DNA of 64,000 nucleotides from NCBI GenBank assembly GCA_023614405.1, contig CM042685.1, positions 92,556,684 through 92,620,683 on the forward strand. The letters run 5' to 3'. A program made the position numbers and the translations under genes. Shown piece by piece: positions 50,177 through 62,827 of this stretch. Every line of letters starts with the position of its first letter. Position 1 is the first letter of the stretch. The notes beneath the pieces are model-generated. The model saw only the letters and a list, made by a program, of their open reading frames with translations, was not told the DNA's origin and made no database searches. Origin of the DNA: Avena insularis. Taxonomy: Eukaryota > Streptophyta > Magnoliopsida > Poales > Poaceae.

Positions 50177-50500
50177 CTGAGATGTTAGTGTTCTACCCTG
50201 AATATTCAGCATCTTCATGACTTTCTTGTTAATTTCTATGTTGTGCTCTAGGTGGGTTACAGTTTCTTCTAATTTGGCCTTCAAACGGTCATTTTATACA
50301 CTTTGGGAAGATGATGAAGATCGTTCATCTTGGATTTGTTCCTCTAGAATATGAATGTGCAAAGAAATGGCATTGGAGCTATACTTGAACTTTAACTTGG
50401 ACTTTGACGAGCTTGCTCCGAACCCAACATTACATAGTAACATGTTCTTGTCTTTAGCACCACGTTGTAGTCCCTTGGAAAAGAAATCCTTTTGGAGTTT
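50177..50500 (-). pseudogene. Decayed exon encoding a coiled-coil protein, perhaps CACTA-related
   Basis: On the minus strand a frame of 108 codons is open from 50500 down to 50177 except for one stop (TAA near 50285). It has LQRGAKDKNMLLC, a Ser/Lys-rich linker, and an amphipathic segment with ILEEQIQDE and LKAKLEETVTHLE that suggests a coiled coil. It ends CAG|GTCAGT, a good 5' splice donor, so it was probably an internal exon. Frame-shifted coding (LKEELENPEK) continues upstream to about 50550. Its place beside a CACTA end suggests the accessory or C-terminal part of an En/Spm-type transposon gene, but a captured host gene is equally possible. Confidence 0.5.
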
Positions 50501-50550
50501 TTACAGAACAATCTTTCTCAGGATTTTCCAGCTCCTCTTTCAAGTCAGTC

Positions 50551-51033
50551 TATAAAGTTTTCAGTTGATATACATGTGTAAGATAACTGAAGTTATTATA
50601 GAGAAACATGCATACATATTTAACATATGCATGAACAGCTATAACTGGAAATGCTGATAACACATCTTATATACTTCAGTAAAATATCGTTTTATCATGG
50701 ATGTTTTTTAATGTCATTTACTAACAGGACTAAAAATGTGGCTTCATGTGTACACACTATGAGGTGTAGATATGACAAGTTTGTACAATTCAAAACTGAA
50801 ACTGACTTTAGTTGCAAATCATGAAGGTAAGTGAAAACAAAACTGAAAAATAGTCTAAGCAAGGTTGCATATCAATGTATATATGTACAAATCACTGCAA
50901 GTGCAACATCACAAAATGCAGAGAATACTTACAACACCTTTTTTTACAATGACACCATATCTATTTGTGTGGCATCCCTCGAATTTCTCCATTAGAGTCA
51001 ACTATTTTTTTGATCCCTGTTAGACTTCTTCTC
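50551..51033. other. Unassigned sequence before the second CACTA end
   Basis: AT-rich, with stops in all frames. It may hold intron sequence of the decayed gene at 50177-50500; nothing else was recognised. Confidence 0.4.
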
Positions 51034-51165
51034 ACTACAAGAAAAATGTCCTTTTACAATAGACGATTTTTGTGGTTGAAGGCCCTTTTTCATGTTTGAA
51101 AAGCCTTCTACGATGGATGCCCTTCGTGGTAAAAGACCTGTCACCAATAAATCTACCATGGTTTT
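51034..51165 (+). mobile_element. Second CACTA-type terminus, truncated
   Basis: CACTACAAGAAAAATGTCC starts here, and about 130 bases match 44604-44735 (TTTTTGTGGTTGAAGGCCC, GCCTTCTACGATGGATGCCC). It is cut at 51166 by the second LARD-like element. Orientation is the same as at 44604, so the two are not the opposing ends of one element. Confidence 0.7.
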
Positions 51166-51662
51166 TGTGAGACCCCATATTTATGGTCCGAGAATCCCCG
51201 TTATGCCTGCAATTCACGATCCCATGATCAGTGAGCTGTGAGTATAACCACGAGTATCATTACAACACCCAAAGAGTAACGAGTACAAAACTTAAATCAT
51301 TGTCATTATTGGCGATTACAATCATAAATAAAAGTAGTCTTCATTTGCAGAGCCCATGTCAAGCCTCAACCTATAGGAGACTGACTGGTAAGACGGCCTA
51401 GCTCGCATGGACGTCAACAATCTCCATTGTTCCTTGATCCTCTGAAATTCGGGCCAAGTAAATCGCTAGGGACAACGCCAGTGAGTAATTTGAATGTAGT
51501 CGCAAACCACCAAAAAAGAACAATAATAAAGGATATGCAATAGGGATGTGGTAGTAGGAGGGATCCATAAGGGGTTCTCTTATAAAATAGTCTCTTTTAT
51601 AGATATAGCATGTCTATATATTTGTTGAATTTTTTTGTAAAACATTTTCAAAACCTTTTTAT

Positions 51663-51866
51663 AATCAAAACCAGCACCGCTCTACAGCAATTTGTTTCTT
51701 CCTTTCGGTCATGAGGATTGGGTCACCCATTTGTTTCTTCCTTTCGGTCATCCCATGACCAAACTCGTTTACTTCATTTCCGACCATCCCATCGTCAAAA
51801 CATTTCCAAAGCCTTTGCTTTTTCAAAGTCCTTTTTCTAATCAAAACCAGCACCGCTCTACAGCAA
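51663..51866. repeat. Interleaved local duplications in the LTR
   Basis: AATCAAAACCAGCACCGCTC plus TACAGCAA occurs at 51663-51690 and 51839-51866, and TTTCTTCCTTTCGGTCAT recurs at about 51695 and 51734. The partner LTR has a single copy of each (around 60370-60515). Confidence 0.75.
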
Positions 51867-52818
51867 CCTTCTTAACTGTCAATGACTAAGGACTCGGCCA
51901 TTCGAATAGATTTACACTCTGCAGAGGTTGTACACTTTACCCACACCATCCGGGTACCCTGCCCTGATCTACACCGAACATGGATCGAGTAACCGGTCAA
52001 GACTCTCCGGATTCCACTATAGTATAGGCCCTACCCTATGGGTTGTTCCCCTCAACACCGGGACGTCTGGATCCACAGACCAATCGGAGTGCCTTTCAAC
52101 TCCTCGAGAAGGGGCACTTTCAATGAGGGGCTCATAGTATCGCCCGGCTGCTCCCGACGGCAGTTCACAATTGCTCCAGGTGACTGTCCCACGGTTGAAC
52201 CTTTATTTAAAGGAACCATGACATTTGAGGGAGATAATCCCTTATAAGTAGTCGTGAGAATTCCCATACCCCAGTAGCAAACTTCAAATCCAGCCCTATC
52301 CCATTCCAGAGTAATGTGGTTGCACGGGTTAATTGTTCTAGTAAAACTACAAATAACCGGGTGCATATTCGTAAACATTTTCCTCCATCTTTCGTCCAAT
52401 ATTTTTGTAAAACAAAACCTTTTTCATTTCTCAAACTTCTCTTGTTAGGTCAAACACACCAAGGTTTTGCCATGAAACATTTTTGTAAAACTTTTCCGGG
52501 GTCTTCCCATCCTATAGTTTTGCTTGGACTAAAACGGGGTCTTCAAAGGGGTATGGTTTTATACACCATCTACTATACTAAGGGAAAGTACGTGTCATCA
52601 TGGGGTTTGCACTTAGTGGTACAATTGTGTAATGGTTTGGTGGAGACAAGCTACTACCCAATATAGCTCATCATGTAATAAAACTATGAAGTTTTATAAA
52701 CAGTAGGTAAAACATGCGTAAGTAAAATAGTGGGACAAGGGATTATGAGAAATAAGGTGGATTGCCTATGTCCAGCGATATGTCCCTTTACTTCTTTAGA
52801 ATACCAGAATATCGATAA

Positions 52819-52843
52819 CAATAATAATAATAATAATCTGGTG
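52819..52843. repeat. AAT microsatellite
   Basis: About seven AAT units sit at the position where the related LTRs have four or fewer (22028, 30365, 61460), so the tract has expanded in this copy. Confidence 0.7.
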
Positions 52844-54640
52844 CTTCCTACTTCTTGGCGTCATATAATCGCAACTATCGCCGTTATCGAGCAAACATGA
52901 AAACAAGCAATACATCAATCAAGCAAAGGACAATACAAGTAAATCAATAGGTGTTGATTGGTTAAATTTAAAATAAGGATAACGGCTTGATGGGCATTTG
53001 AGGATTTTCTTAATGATTTTGGAACCCAAAACTACTTATTAAAAGGGTTTTAAACCAAGGTCATGTCATGTATGATATTAATATGCAAAAATTATATCCT
53101 CAGATAGGTATTGACAAAATGAAACCAATAAAAGTGGTTTCTCTATCTAATCAATTTCCAGTGATTTATAAAGATTTTTCTAGTGAGAAAGGCTCAGGTT
53201 CTAGGAAATAATTCACTAGAAAAGTTCTAGAGCTCCAAAAATTATTTCCTTGGATGATTTGGTAGGGTTTGTTGGACTGATTCAATAGGAGTTTAAATCA
53301 ACTAAAAATATTTACTAGAATGCCCTTAGGAAATTCCCAAAGGCAGTACTAGAGGGTTTTTGTCTTTTTCATCAGATTTATACTACAGGAGATTTTGATG
53401 TAGAAATTAGAATCAACCTTTTTGGATTTATAGAACTACTATAGTGATTTTGTTAGTGAATAAATCATGCACATAATAGTTTAGTTCACAAAAATTCAAC
53501 CAGGGCTTAATAAATTATAATCTCCTGGGTTTTGAAGTATACTGGTGTGCATGTGTTCTGGGAGTTGGAATTAGGTTAGTACCTATTTTGTTTTGACCTA
53601 GAGAATTTTATAAAGACAGAAATGCCCTAATTTTTTAATTTTTGTTATGGGCAAACGAGGAAGCAAATTTGAGTAGGTCTAGGGTGTTATGTAAGGTAAT
53701 AATCATACCTTTCAGCAACAAAACGTTTTACATCAAATGAAGTTATGGAACTCACAAAAAGATTTATCTTGTGAAAAGGACACATCTAAGTGTTTGATTT
53801 AACATAATTAATATAGACAACCCTTGGAGCTAGGGTGACTGCATGTTCAAGAGGACATGTAGGTTCATGGTAAAATTAATCTCTGGCCACTTCGATACAT
53901 TTTCCGATTTGATTTGTATTTAAAGTGAACATCTGGATCTGGAGTTAAATGCAAATAGATTAAAGAAAAAGACAAGAACTTGTGCTGGGCTAGATCTGGT
54001 GGGAAAACGGGTCGTGCAGGGGGATTCGTCCACCCGGGAGGAAACTCGCATGTGGGAGGAAGGATTCGAATGGGCCACGGCGGGGCCCACTCGTCAGTGA
54101 GTGGAATTGGGTAAACCGGTAAGGGGCGACCCGGTTTGTCTGATTAGAACACAATGAACGGACCCTAGTCATCGTCCTTCTTGCGACCGGCCATGACGAG
54201 GAAACCCTAGCAGTGGAAGAAAAACACTTGGGGAGGGCTCACCTAGGGCGTAGCTCGAAAGAGAGGGGCCGGGAGAAACGACGGTCGAGGGTGACTCCGT
54301 GGAGGGGAGGCACATGGTTTCTTGCACCGAGGAGGGATCTCCCAAGAGGATACCGTCAGATCCGAGCTTAGGGCTCGCCGGCGCGGCTCCAGGTAATTCT
54401 GCATGTAAGAGGGAGAACCATTGGCACCAGGAAGAATAGTGGAGTGCGTGAGTGGGACATTCATGGAGAGAGAATCTTAGGAGAGGGGGCCTTGTTCAAT
54501 TTTGTGGAGAGGTCCAAAGCTTCTTCTCCTCCTTCTTTCTGGTAGCACAGAGCAGGTGAGAGGGTGAGGGCATCCTGGGAGGCGAGTGTGAGTGAGTGGG
54601 AGCAACTGAAGCAGCGAGGGGAGTGCTATGCTGGTTGGTT

Positions 54641-54650
54641 CCTTATAAAC
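54641..54650 (-). promoter_or_regulatory. TATA box of the second LARD-like element
   Basis: On the minus strand GGTTTATAAGG lies at the edge of the GC-rich leader; the equivalent site of the other copy is near 19995 (GAAATAAAAGGG). Confidence 0.45.
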
Positions 54651-57043
54651 CAAGGAGAGATGGTCATGGTGGACATTGCGTAAGGAGGAGAAGGGAGGGT
54701 TCCTGCTCAGGTATTGGTCGAGGGAGGAGGTGGAGGAGGTGAGGTGGGGCGTTGTACACGACTAGAGGGGAAGAGGGGGTTGTTGCTGCTGCTGTGATAG
54801 TTTATTTGCAAGATTTTTACAAGATATGCCCTCTCTCTCACATGCTCCAAGAGCTACATGACACGGGGAGGAGGGGAATGCTACGGTCCATTTCGACCAG
54901 AGTGGAGGTGGTGTGCTATGGTGGAGTATTTGGCAAGATTAGTTGGGGTTTGGGTGGGGTTTAGATCATGGTTTGGTCAAACTCCAATTTTTTCCAAAAT
55001 GATGCACATGAAGAAAGGTTCCAATAATTGATCTTGGCAAGGTGATAAGAATATTATGGTATATAGGTATTATCAATATACACCTCCATGAATAATTTGG
55101 GAATTATAGGATATATTTTGGTCCACTATTTAGCAATTCTTCAAATAGTGCAGAAATGGTTTCTAGAAGCTCATTTGATACTTTTACATGGGTCATGGTG
55201 GGTTTTTGATGTGAGATAGTCCTAAATACCATATCACACATTGGGGAATTTTCTTGAAATTTATTTAGATATAAAGTATTTTTAAGAAATTATTTCTTGT
55301 TCCTGTCATTTAAGAACAGGGGCAAAAAGAAATAATGAAGGATCTCAAAAATATTTATTTTTGAGTTTGTACATCAAATGTGCCTTGAGTTGGCAAAGTG
55401 ATTTGTAGAAAAGCAAGCTTTCCTTTATAGAAAAGTTTTCTAGGATTTTGCCAAGTATGGAATTTAAATAGTTTTAGGTTCCAAATAATTATGGAAATTA
55501 TTTAGGGAATGAGTATACCCAATGGGGGTGATGTCTACTTGAATTATCCATCTTTGTAAACCTTTGGTTTTGCAAAACAAGATTGGTTTGAGAAGAGAAC
55601 AAGGATTGGAGGATCTAGGGCATAAATATTTTTATACCACCTAAACAAGGTTGGATTAGGGAGTTCATAGCTCACCTTGATAAAAGGGGTAGATGGATAG
55701 TTAGAACAAGTTATATAGATGATCATGGCATAAAGAGTTTGGCTTGTTTGGATTTGAGGTGGTCCATAAGTGATGGCAAACTTTTTTGAAAATAAGGCTG
55801 CCATAGCAGATGAGTCATGATGCCTCATAAACCATGTGGGTTTAAGACATAAAATCCTCCAATGGGAACAAGTGAAGTATGGATTGATAAACCATGGTTA
55901 TAGGATCATTACCATGCAAAGATTTGGTCCAAAGGAGATATCATATGGATGTGAGCTTCAACCAAAGTAGGTAAGATGGGAAGATTTGTAGAAAAGGTTA
56001 TTATCTTGACTACAAAACCATCATGGATGAGTGGGAACCATAATGGTTTAGCCAATAGAAAGAGTGGGATTTGGTAGTACAAATGATGTGATGCACACTT
56101 GGTCTAATTACATTCTCAAGAATGCACACATATTGGGGTAGGTGAAGTTCCAAATATTGAATCCATATAATTATTTTAGACTTGTGGATTTGGACTACTA
56201 TGCAAGGGAGAAATATTTGGAGAGGAATCAAGTGTCCATGTTTATCATCAGGTGGATTATATTAAAGGACAACTTGAGTAGATAAGATTCAAGCTTGTAT
56301 TTGGTCTTTGATGATTTGGATGCTAATACCAAGGGTTAGCTCAAGATTTATCTGGGTAGGTAGATTAGACATTCACTTGAGTGACTCAAGATACATTTAG
56401 TTTGGGATGCTTAGTTTGAGATTGATGATCTCAACTATTGGTTTGGTCCTAAGGCATGAGGTAGTATATTAGATCACTCTATTTCCTAAGAATACAAAGC
56501 AATTTAGTAGATCAAGGCAATTCATCTTTCTAAACAATCAAGTACTAGTGAGGTTACCACCAAGCCTAGCTTGAGGTAAGCATGGGTTCTTTTAATACGT
56601 TGCATTTTGAAGTAAGGTAATGGGACTCTTGGTATTTCTACCAATATTAGAGTGAAAAGGTTTTAGGAAAGGTTTTGGAAAACCTAGAGATAAGAGTAGT
56701 TGAAGTTCTGCCTTGAAAACATAAGGAGAGTATATATATAGGTCTCCATAGTTTTGTCAGTAGACACTAGTAAAATATTTTGTTGTGGAAAAGTCATCAT
56801 GGCTCAAGTTTTATATGTCAGAACATTTTAGAAGATGGAAGATGAGCCAAGACATCTCTTTTGAGAAATAGTTTTATCAACAAGTGTTTAGGTAACGAGT
56901 ATATTATCTAATACACAGCCAGTTGCATGAACACAAGCAAACAAATAAGAAACATTGCATCTTGTAGAAAAAAAGTTTATGTTCCCCCTGATTTTTGCCT
57001 TTTTGGCAGCAAGTCAGGGTTGATGAAATTGGGATGTTACAGA

Positions 57044-57057
57044 CCTTTCCCCCTTAA
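57044..57057 (-). other. Polypurine tract of the second LARD-like element
   Basis: On the minus strand TTAAGGGGGAAAGG ends two bases before the LTR, identical to 25904-25917. Confidence 0.9.
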
Positions 57058-59858
57058 AATAATCTCATCCTGAGATTAGGGAGGAGTAGGGTTAGGTAAG
57101 TACATCGTCTTAACAATTTTCAGCAGTGGAATTATTTGGATGATAAAGAATTGTTATAACAGACAGGATTGGTTGGTTATGGGTCGGAGTCAAGTAGCTT
57201 CCGGTTGTTTTCGGTTAACAAGTGGAAAAGATGCAGTCTTTTCCCCTTAGGACAATTCTAGGTAGGTTTAGCATAGAATCGCTTCTTCTTAGGGAAGTAA
57301 GAAGATGAGTTGAGCCTCCTTCAATCCTTTATCACTGAGGTCAGCTTTTCTGCATTCCTGGTCTTGAAACTCCGGGGTGTTGTATGGACGGTTGATTTGG
57401 TGATGGAGGACTTTCCCAAAGTATCTTCTGATCTTGGAGAAGTACCAAATATTTTCCTTCAGGCAGGGTCCACGATTATGATTTAGAGGGTGGTTATCAC
57501 CTAATAATGGCTAGGGTTCAACTCCAAGGTTTTATCCAGTTTTGGGCAGGAAAGACGTCTTTCCTCCTTAGAGAGAAACTAGGGGTGCTTGGTGGAATCG
57601 TAGACTTTCTTTATTGGAGTCGTATGCTAATGCTAGGGGATGGCGCTGCACTTTTCATCCGGAGGTGGTTACCTTTTGCCGGCCTTGTATAAGCCGCTTC
57701 ATTAGAGACACCGATACCACTTCTTGGGGTAGTATTCGTAGCGGGAAAGGCGTTTAACTAGCTTCCTGGTAGTTAGTTTTGGGGTAGTTACGGGTCTGAT
57801 AGGTTGGAGGATGCCTTTTGCGGTTGACGGTCTAGAGAGGCGGTCTTATAGGATGAGGTCATTCTGGGTTGAGTCTGACGCAACGTCATGGGTAAAACAC
57901 AGGCGGTAAGGAACTTCTGACCAACATATCATCAAAGGAGTTCATGCATAAATTAACAGATCTATGCCGGCAAGCGGCGAGGGTACTTAAAGTAATACAA
58001 ATCATATCCGTGCTTCCAGGCGTCAGAACTCTTAGGGTGGTTATGAAATAGGTTCCAGAATGATACATTACTCTACCCTAGGCTAGTCGAGTGAGTTGCA
58101 TGGGAAGAGGGACTACTCCATTGGTACTTCTTGAGTCTTGTTGCCGTTCTGGGGTTAGTGGTTTCCTCTCAGGAAGTGTCTTCTAGGAGGAAGGGGAGGC
58201 TCTGGAGATAGTGGCGTCCGGATTCTTTTGGCTTGAGGAGCTAGTGGTTTCTTGTTTTTCTTAAGTAATGGAGCTTGTTGCCTTGGGTCCATCCATGGTT
58301 GGGCGTACTATCTTTGGTTACTGCAATTCCTCTAGGGTGTGAGGAATATTCAAAACTTCGGTTGTAAAGAGTGAGGATCGTTCCTTCTCCGGGGGCTGCT
58401 TCGACGGGTGGATCTTCCGGGGTGGTGATTGGAAGATGGGTTGATACTCGTACATGGACAGTTCTTAATTTTCAGTCCCGGGGTTAGCAAATTCATGGTT
58501 TTTTTAGGTGGGTCTTAGCAGAGGTAGCAGAGAAGGGGCTTCACGCGGTCTTCATATAATCTCGAATCTCTTTGGGCTTCTTTCTTCCCTATGAAGAGTA
58601 GTATCTGCGGCGTAGGGTAGTCTTGTCGTCTGAATTCTGAGTGTCGCGTGTAATGGGAGGATCGAGCAAACTTCCAAAGGTTATTGATGAGGTCTATTTT
58701 CTGTTCCTCTAGCGACTCTCAAGGTGATGCTTGCACTAGGTCCTTGGGTTGGAGATCTTCTTGAGGTATATTCTAATAGTTGATCTTATAGAATTGAGTG
58801 CAAAGACGCACATTAGAGCTTTACTTACAGTCATCGAGGCTGGGGTAGATCATTCGTCTTAGAGAAGTGGCGTGACGCTTGAGTTTAGGTCTTCGAGTGA
58901 CGCCTTATTGCGACTACCTTTCTATGGTGGTTACCAAACGGAGGCGTAAGGGTTAACTCGAGGTAGTTTTAGTGGTAAGCGATGCTTCTTCTTGGTTCTT
59001 AGTCGGGGTCGAGGCAATTTAGCTTTAGAGGGGTTGTCTAATCTGGAATTCTTTGTGTTGTGTTGGTTCGATGAAGGAGTAGACTCGTTGTCTTCGGGCA
59101 TACTGATCTTCAGGATTCTTTGGGCGTTTGTGTTATGGCGAGGAATTCCCGTTGATTCAGCATATGGTTGAATAGGATCGTTGCTCCATTTGGGGCGATT
59201 AGAAATGGGAACGGATAGGGGTTGTTGAAGATTTGTTTATGTGGCCATCCTACTAAGGAGAGGTTTCAGGTTATGGGCTACGAGGGTTCGTGTCATGAAA
59301 TACAAAAGAGGTGGTCATACCATAGGATTGAATGATCTGAGGCAGGAAAGCAACACATTTCAAGCATTCACATTAGAACCTAACAAGAAAGAAGAGCGCA
59401 CCCTAGGTACCAAGGATTGGCTAAACGCCAGAAGCGGAATCCTATATTGAGGATACTTATCCTAAGTACCAATGTTACTGAAGGTCTTGACTTCTGTCTT
59501 GCCATCTGGGGTCATCTGTGCCATACTTGATCCATTTGGGAGGATGAAGGACTCCGTTAGTAGGAAGATCTTGTAGTGTCTTTCGAAGTTGGTAGTTCCT
59601 TTGCTTTACTTGTCTCTTATTATCTACCTCTAGGTACCTTCGTCTTCCCGATTTCCAGGTTGGACTATTTTTTGAAAACAGAGCATTTGAAGGTTGACGG
59701 GATATAGACTAAGCCATTTTCACAAAGTTCAAGTCAGAGAAGATAAGATAAGAAATCTTTCAAAAATATTTTGATAAAATAGTTTTCAAAAGACGATGTT
59801 TTCATAAGTAAGGGTTGTTTTGTCTAACGTTCATGCTAACTAAGGTCTCCTACAGTTA

Positions 59859-59876
59859 GGATGCCTCTAATACCAA
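59859..59876 (-). other. Primer-binding site of the second LARD-like element
   Basis: On the minus strand it reads TTGGTATTAGAGGCATCC, a mutated version of TGGTATCAGAGCCATCC in the first copy. Confidence 0.8.
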
Positions 59877-59879
59877 GTC

Positions 59880-62827
59880 TATGAGGCCCAGGATTTACGG
59901 TCCAAGAATCCCCGTTATGCCTACAATTCATGCTCCCATGATTTGTGAGCCGTGAGCATAACCGACGAGTGTTACAACACCTAGAGAGTAACGAGTACAA
60001 AACTTACATCATTGACATTATGGTGATTAGAATCATCAATAGCGGAAGTCTTCATTCGCAGAGCCCATATCAAGCCTCAACCTACAGGCGACTGACTGGG
60101 AATACGGACTAGCTCGCATGGACGTCAGCAATCTCCATCATTCCTTGAACCTCTGAAAGTCTCGCCAAGTAAACAGTTAGGGACAATGCCGGTGAATACT
60201 CAATAATACAGGATATGCAATAGGGATGTGGTAGTAGGAGGGCTCCATAAGGGGTTCTTTTATAAAATAGTTTCTCTTATAGATATATCATGTCTATATC
60301 TTTGTTGAAATTTTTTGTAAAACATTTTCGAAACCTTCTTGAAAAGTTTTAGAAAACACGAGGATTGGGTCACCCATTTTTTTTCTTCCTTCCAGTCATC
60401 ACATGACCAAACTCCTTTACTTCCTTTCCAACCATCCCATGGTCAAAACATTTCCAAAGCCTTTGGTTTTTCGATGTCCTTTTTGTAATCAAAACCAGCA
60501 CCGCTCTAAAACAACCTTCGCAACCGTCCATGACTGAGGACTCGGCTATTCGAATAGATTTACACTCTGTAGAGTTTGTACACTTTACCCACACCATCCA
60601 GGTACCCTGCCCTGATCTACACCGATCGTGGGTGGAGTAACTAGTCAATACTCTTTGGATGCCACTCTAGTATAGGTCCTACCATATGAGTTGTTCCCCT
60701 CAACGCCGGGGCATCTGGATCCAAGGACTAATCGGAGCGCCTTCCGACTCCTCGATAAGGGGCACTTTCAATGAGGGGCTCATAGTATTGCACGGCTGGT
60801 CCCAAGGGCAGTTCACAATTCCTCCAGGTGACTGTCCCACAGTTGACACTTTATGTAAAGGAACCTCGGCATTCGAGGGAGATGATCCCTTATAAGTAGT
60901 CATGATAATTCGCATACCAGAGTAGAAAACTTCAAATCCAACCTTGTCCCATTCCAAAGTAATGTGGATGCACAGGTTAATTGTTCTAGTAAAACTTCAA
61001 AGAACCGGATGCGTTTTCGTAAACATTTTCCTCTATCTTTCGTCCAACCTTTTTGTAAAACAAAACCTTTTTCATTTCTCGAACTTCTTTTGGTAGGTCA
61101 AAACTCACCAAGGTTTTTCCATGAAACATTTTTGTAAAACATTTTCGGAGTCTTCCCGAACTAAAGTTTTGCTTGGGCTAAAAATGGGGTCTCCAAAGGG
61201 GTATGGTGTTATACACCATCTACTATACTAAGGACAAGTAGTTGTCATCATGGAGGTTGTACTTAGTGGTATAATTGTGTATTGGTTTGGAGGATCCAAG
61301 CTAATACCCAATATAGCTCATCATATAATAAAACTATGTAGTTTTATAAATAGTAGGTAAAACATACATAAGTAAAACAGTAGGACAAGGGCTTCTGAGC
61401 AAGAAGGTTGCTTGACTGTGACCAGCGAGATGTCCCTTGACTTCTTTAGAATATCACAATACCGATAATAATAATAATTTGGTGCTTCCTTCTTCTCGGC
61501 GTCACATAATCACAATTATCGCCGTTATCGAGCAAACATGCAAAGAAGAAATACACCAATCAAGCAAGGCATACAAGCATCAATACACATAGAAAGCAAA
61601 TGAAAATACAAGTAAATCAGTAGGTGTTGATTGATTGAATTTAAATCAAGGAGAAATGCTTGATGGGCATTTGAGGATTTTCCAAATGATTTTGGAGGCC
61701 AAAACAACTTATTAAAGGGGTTTTAAACCAAGGTCAAGTCCTGTATCATATAAATATACAAAAATGATATCCTCAGATAGGTATTGACAAAATGAAACCA
61801 AAAAAGTGGCTCACTATTTTATCAATTTCTAGTGATTTATAAAGCATTTTCTACTAAGAAAGGCTCGGGTTTTAGGAAATAATTTACTAGAAAAGTTCTA
61901 GAGCTTCAAAAATTATTTCCATGGATGATATGGTAGGGTTTGTTGGACAGATTCAAGAGGAGTTGGCATCAACTTAAAATATTTAACAGAATGCCCTCAT
62001 GAAATTCCCAATGGCAGTACTGGAGGGTTTTTATCTTTTTAATCAGATTTATACTACAGGAGATTTTGATGTGATTTATACTACAGGGTTTTTATCTTTT
62101 AATCACATTTAGAATACCTTTTGTAGAAATTGCAATCAACCTTTTTGGATTTACATAACTACTTTAGTGATTTTTTTAGTGAATAAACCATATATAGAAT
62201 AGTTTAATTCAAAAAAATTCAACCAGGGCTTAATAAATTACAAACTCTTGTGGTTTGAAGTATAATGGTGTGCATGTGTTCTGGGAGTTGGAATTAGGTC
62301 GGCACCTATTTTTTACTTAGAGAATTTTCTAAAGACAGAGATGGCCTGATTTTTTTATTTTTGTTATGGGCAAACCAGGAAGCAACTTTGAATAGGGCCA
62401 GGGTGTTATGTAAGGTATTAATCATACCTTTCATCAGCAAAAGGTTTTACATAAAATGAATTTATAAAACTCACAGAAAGATTTATCTTGTCAAAAGGAC
62501 ACATCTAAGTGTTTGATTTAACATAATTAATATAGGCAACCCTTGGGAAAAATAGGGTTACTGCATGTTTAAGATGACATGTAGGTTCATGGTAAAATTA
62601 TTGTCTGGCCACTTTGATACATTTTAAAATTTAATTTGTATTTAAAGTGAACATCTTGATCTGGAGTTAAATGCAAATAGATTAAAGAAAGAGAGAAGAA
62701 TATGTGATGGGCCAGGTCTGGTGGGAAAACAGGCCACGTAGGGGGATTCGGCCCACCCGGGGGGAAACTCAAGCGTGGGAGGGAGGATTCGAACAGGACG
62801 CGGCGAGGCCCGCTCGTTAGCGAGTGG
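59880..62827 (-). repeat. Right LTR (5' LTR) of the second LARD-like element, truncated
   Basis: It matches 51166 to about 54106 of the left LTR and stops after GCGAGTGG at 62827. A local duplication of GGGTTTTTATCTTTT with ATTTATACTACAGG (about 62025-62105) is absent from the left LTR. The part beyond 62827, with promoter and LTR start, is missing. Confidence 0.85.

Larger units (their letters stand above)
51166..57041 (-). repeat. Left LTR (3' LTR) of the second LARD-like element
   Basis: On the minus strand it runs from TGTAACATCCCAATTTC at 57041 to GGGTCTCACA at 51166 (5,876 bases). It carries the GC-rich core (about 54000-54760), a TATA box, an AAT tract at 52819-52843 and a local duplication at 51663-51866. 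Confidence 0.88.
57042..59879 (-). other. Internal region of the second LARD-like element
   Basis: Similarity to 23647-25919 is clear near both ends, for example the segment around 59500-59540, which matches 23970-24050. No frame with the LCGY/ASREA motifs of the first copy could be found, and stops are frequent in all frames. The region is about 565 bases longer than in the first copy. It appears non-coding now. Confidence 0.6.
51166..62827 (-). mobile_element. Second LARD-like element, minus strand, right LTR truncated
   Basis: Left LTR (51166-57041), reversed PPT (57044-57057), internal region (57042-59879), reversed PBS (59859-59876) and a partial right LTR (59880-62827) show the same family as 17557-31978, inverted. 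The two LTRs differ by roughly an eighth of positions over the first 250 bases, so it is older than the other copy. About half of the 5' LTR is missing and is replaced at 62828 by the 369-base array. No target duplication can be tested. Confidence 0.85.

Noticed and set aside
52052..52399. 115-codon minus-strand frame
   Set aside because: It is in an LTR; the partner LTR (60700-60957) keeps only part of it with many changes, which fits shared non-coding ancestry rather than a gene.
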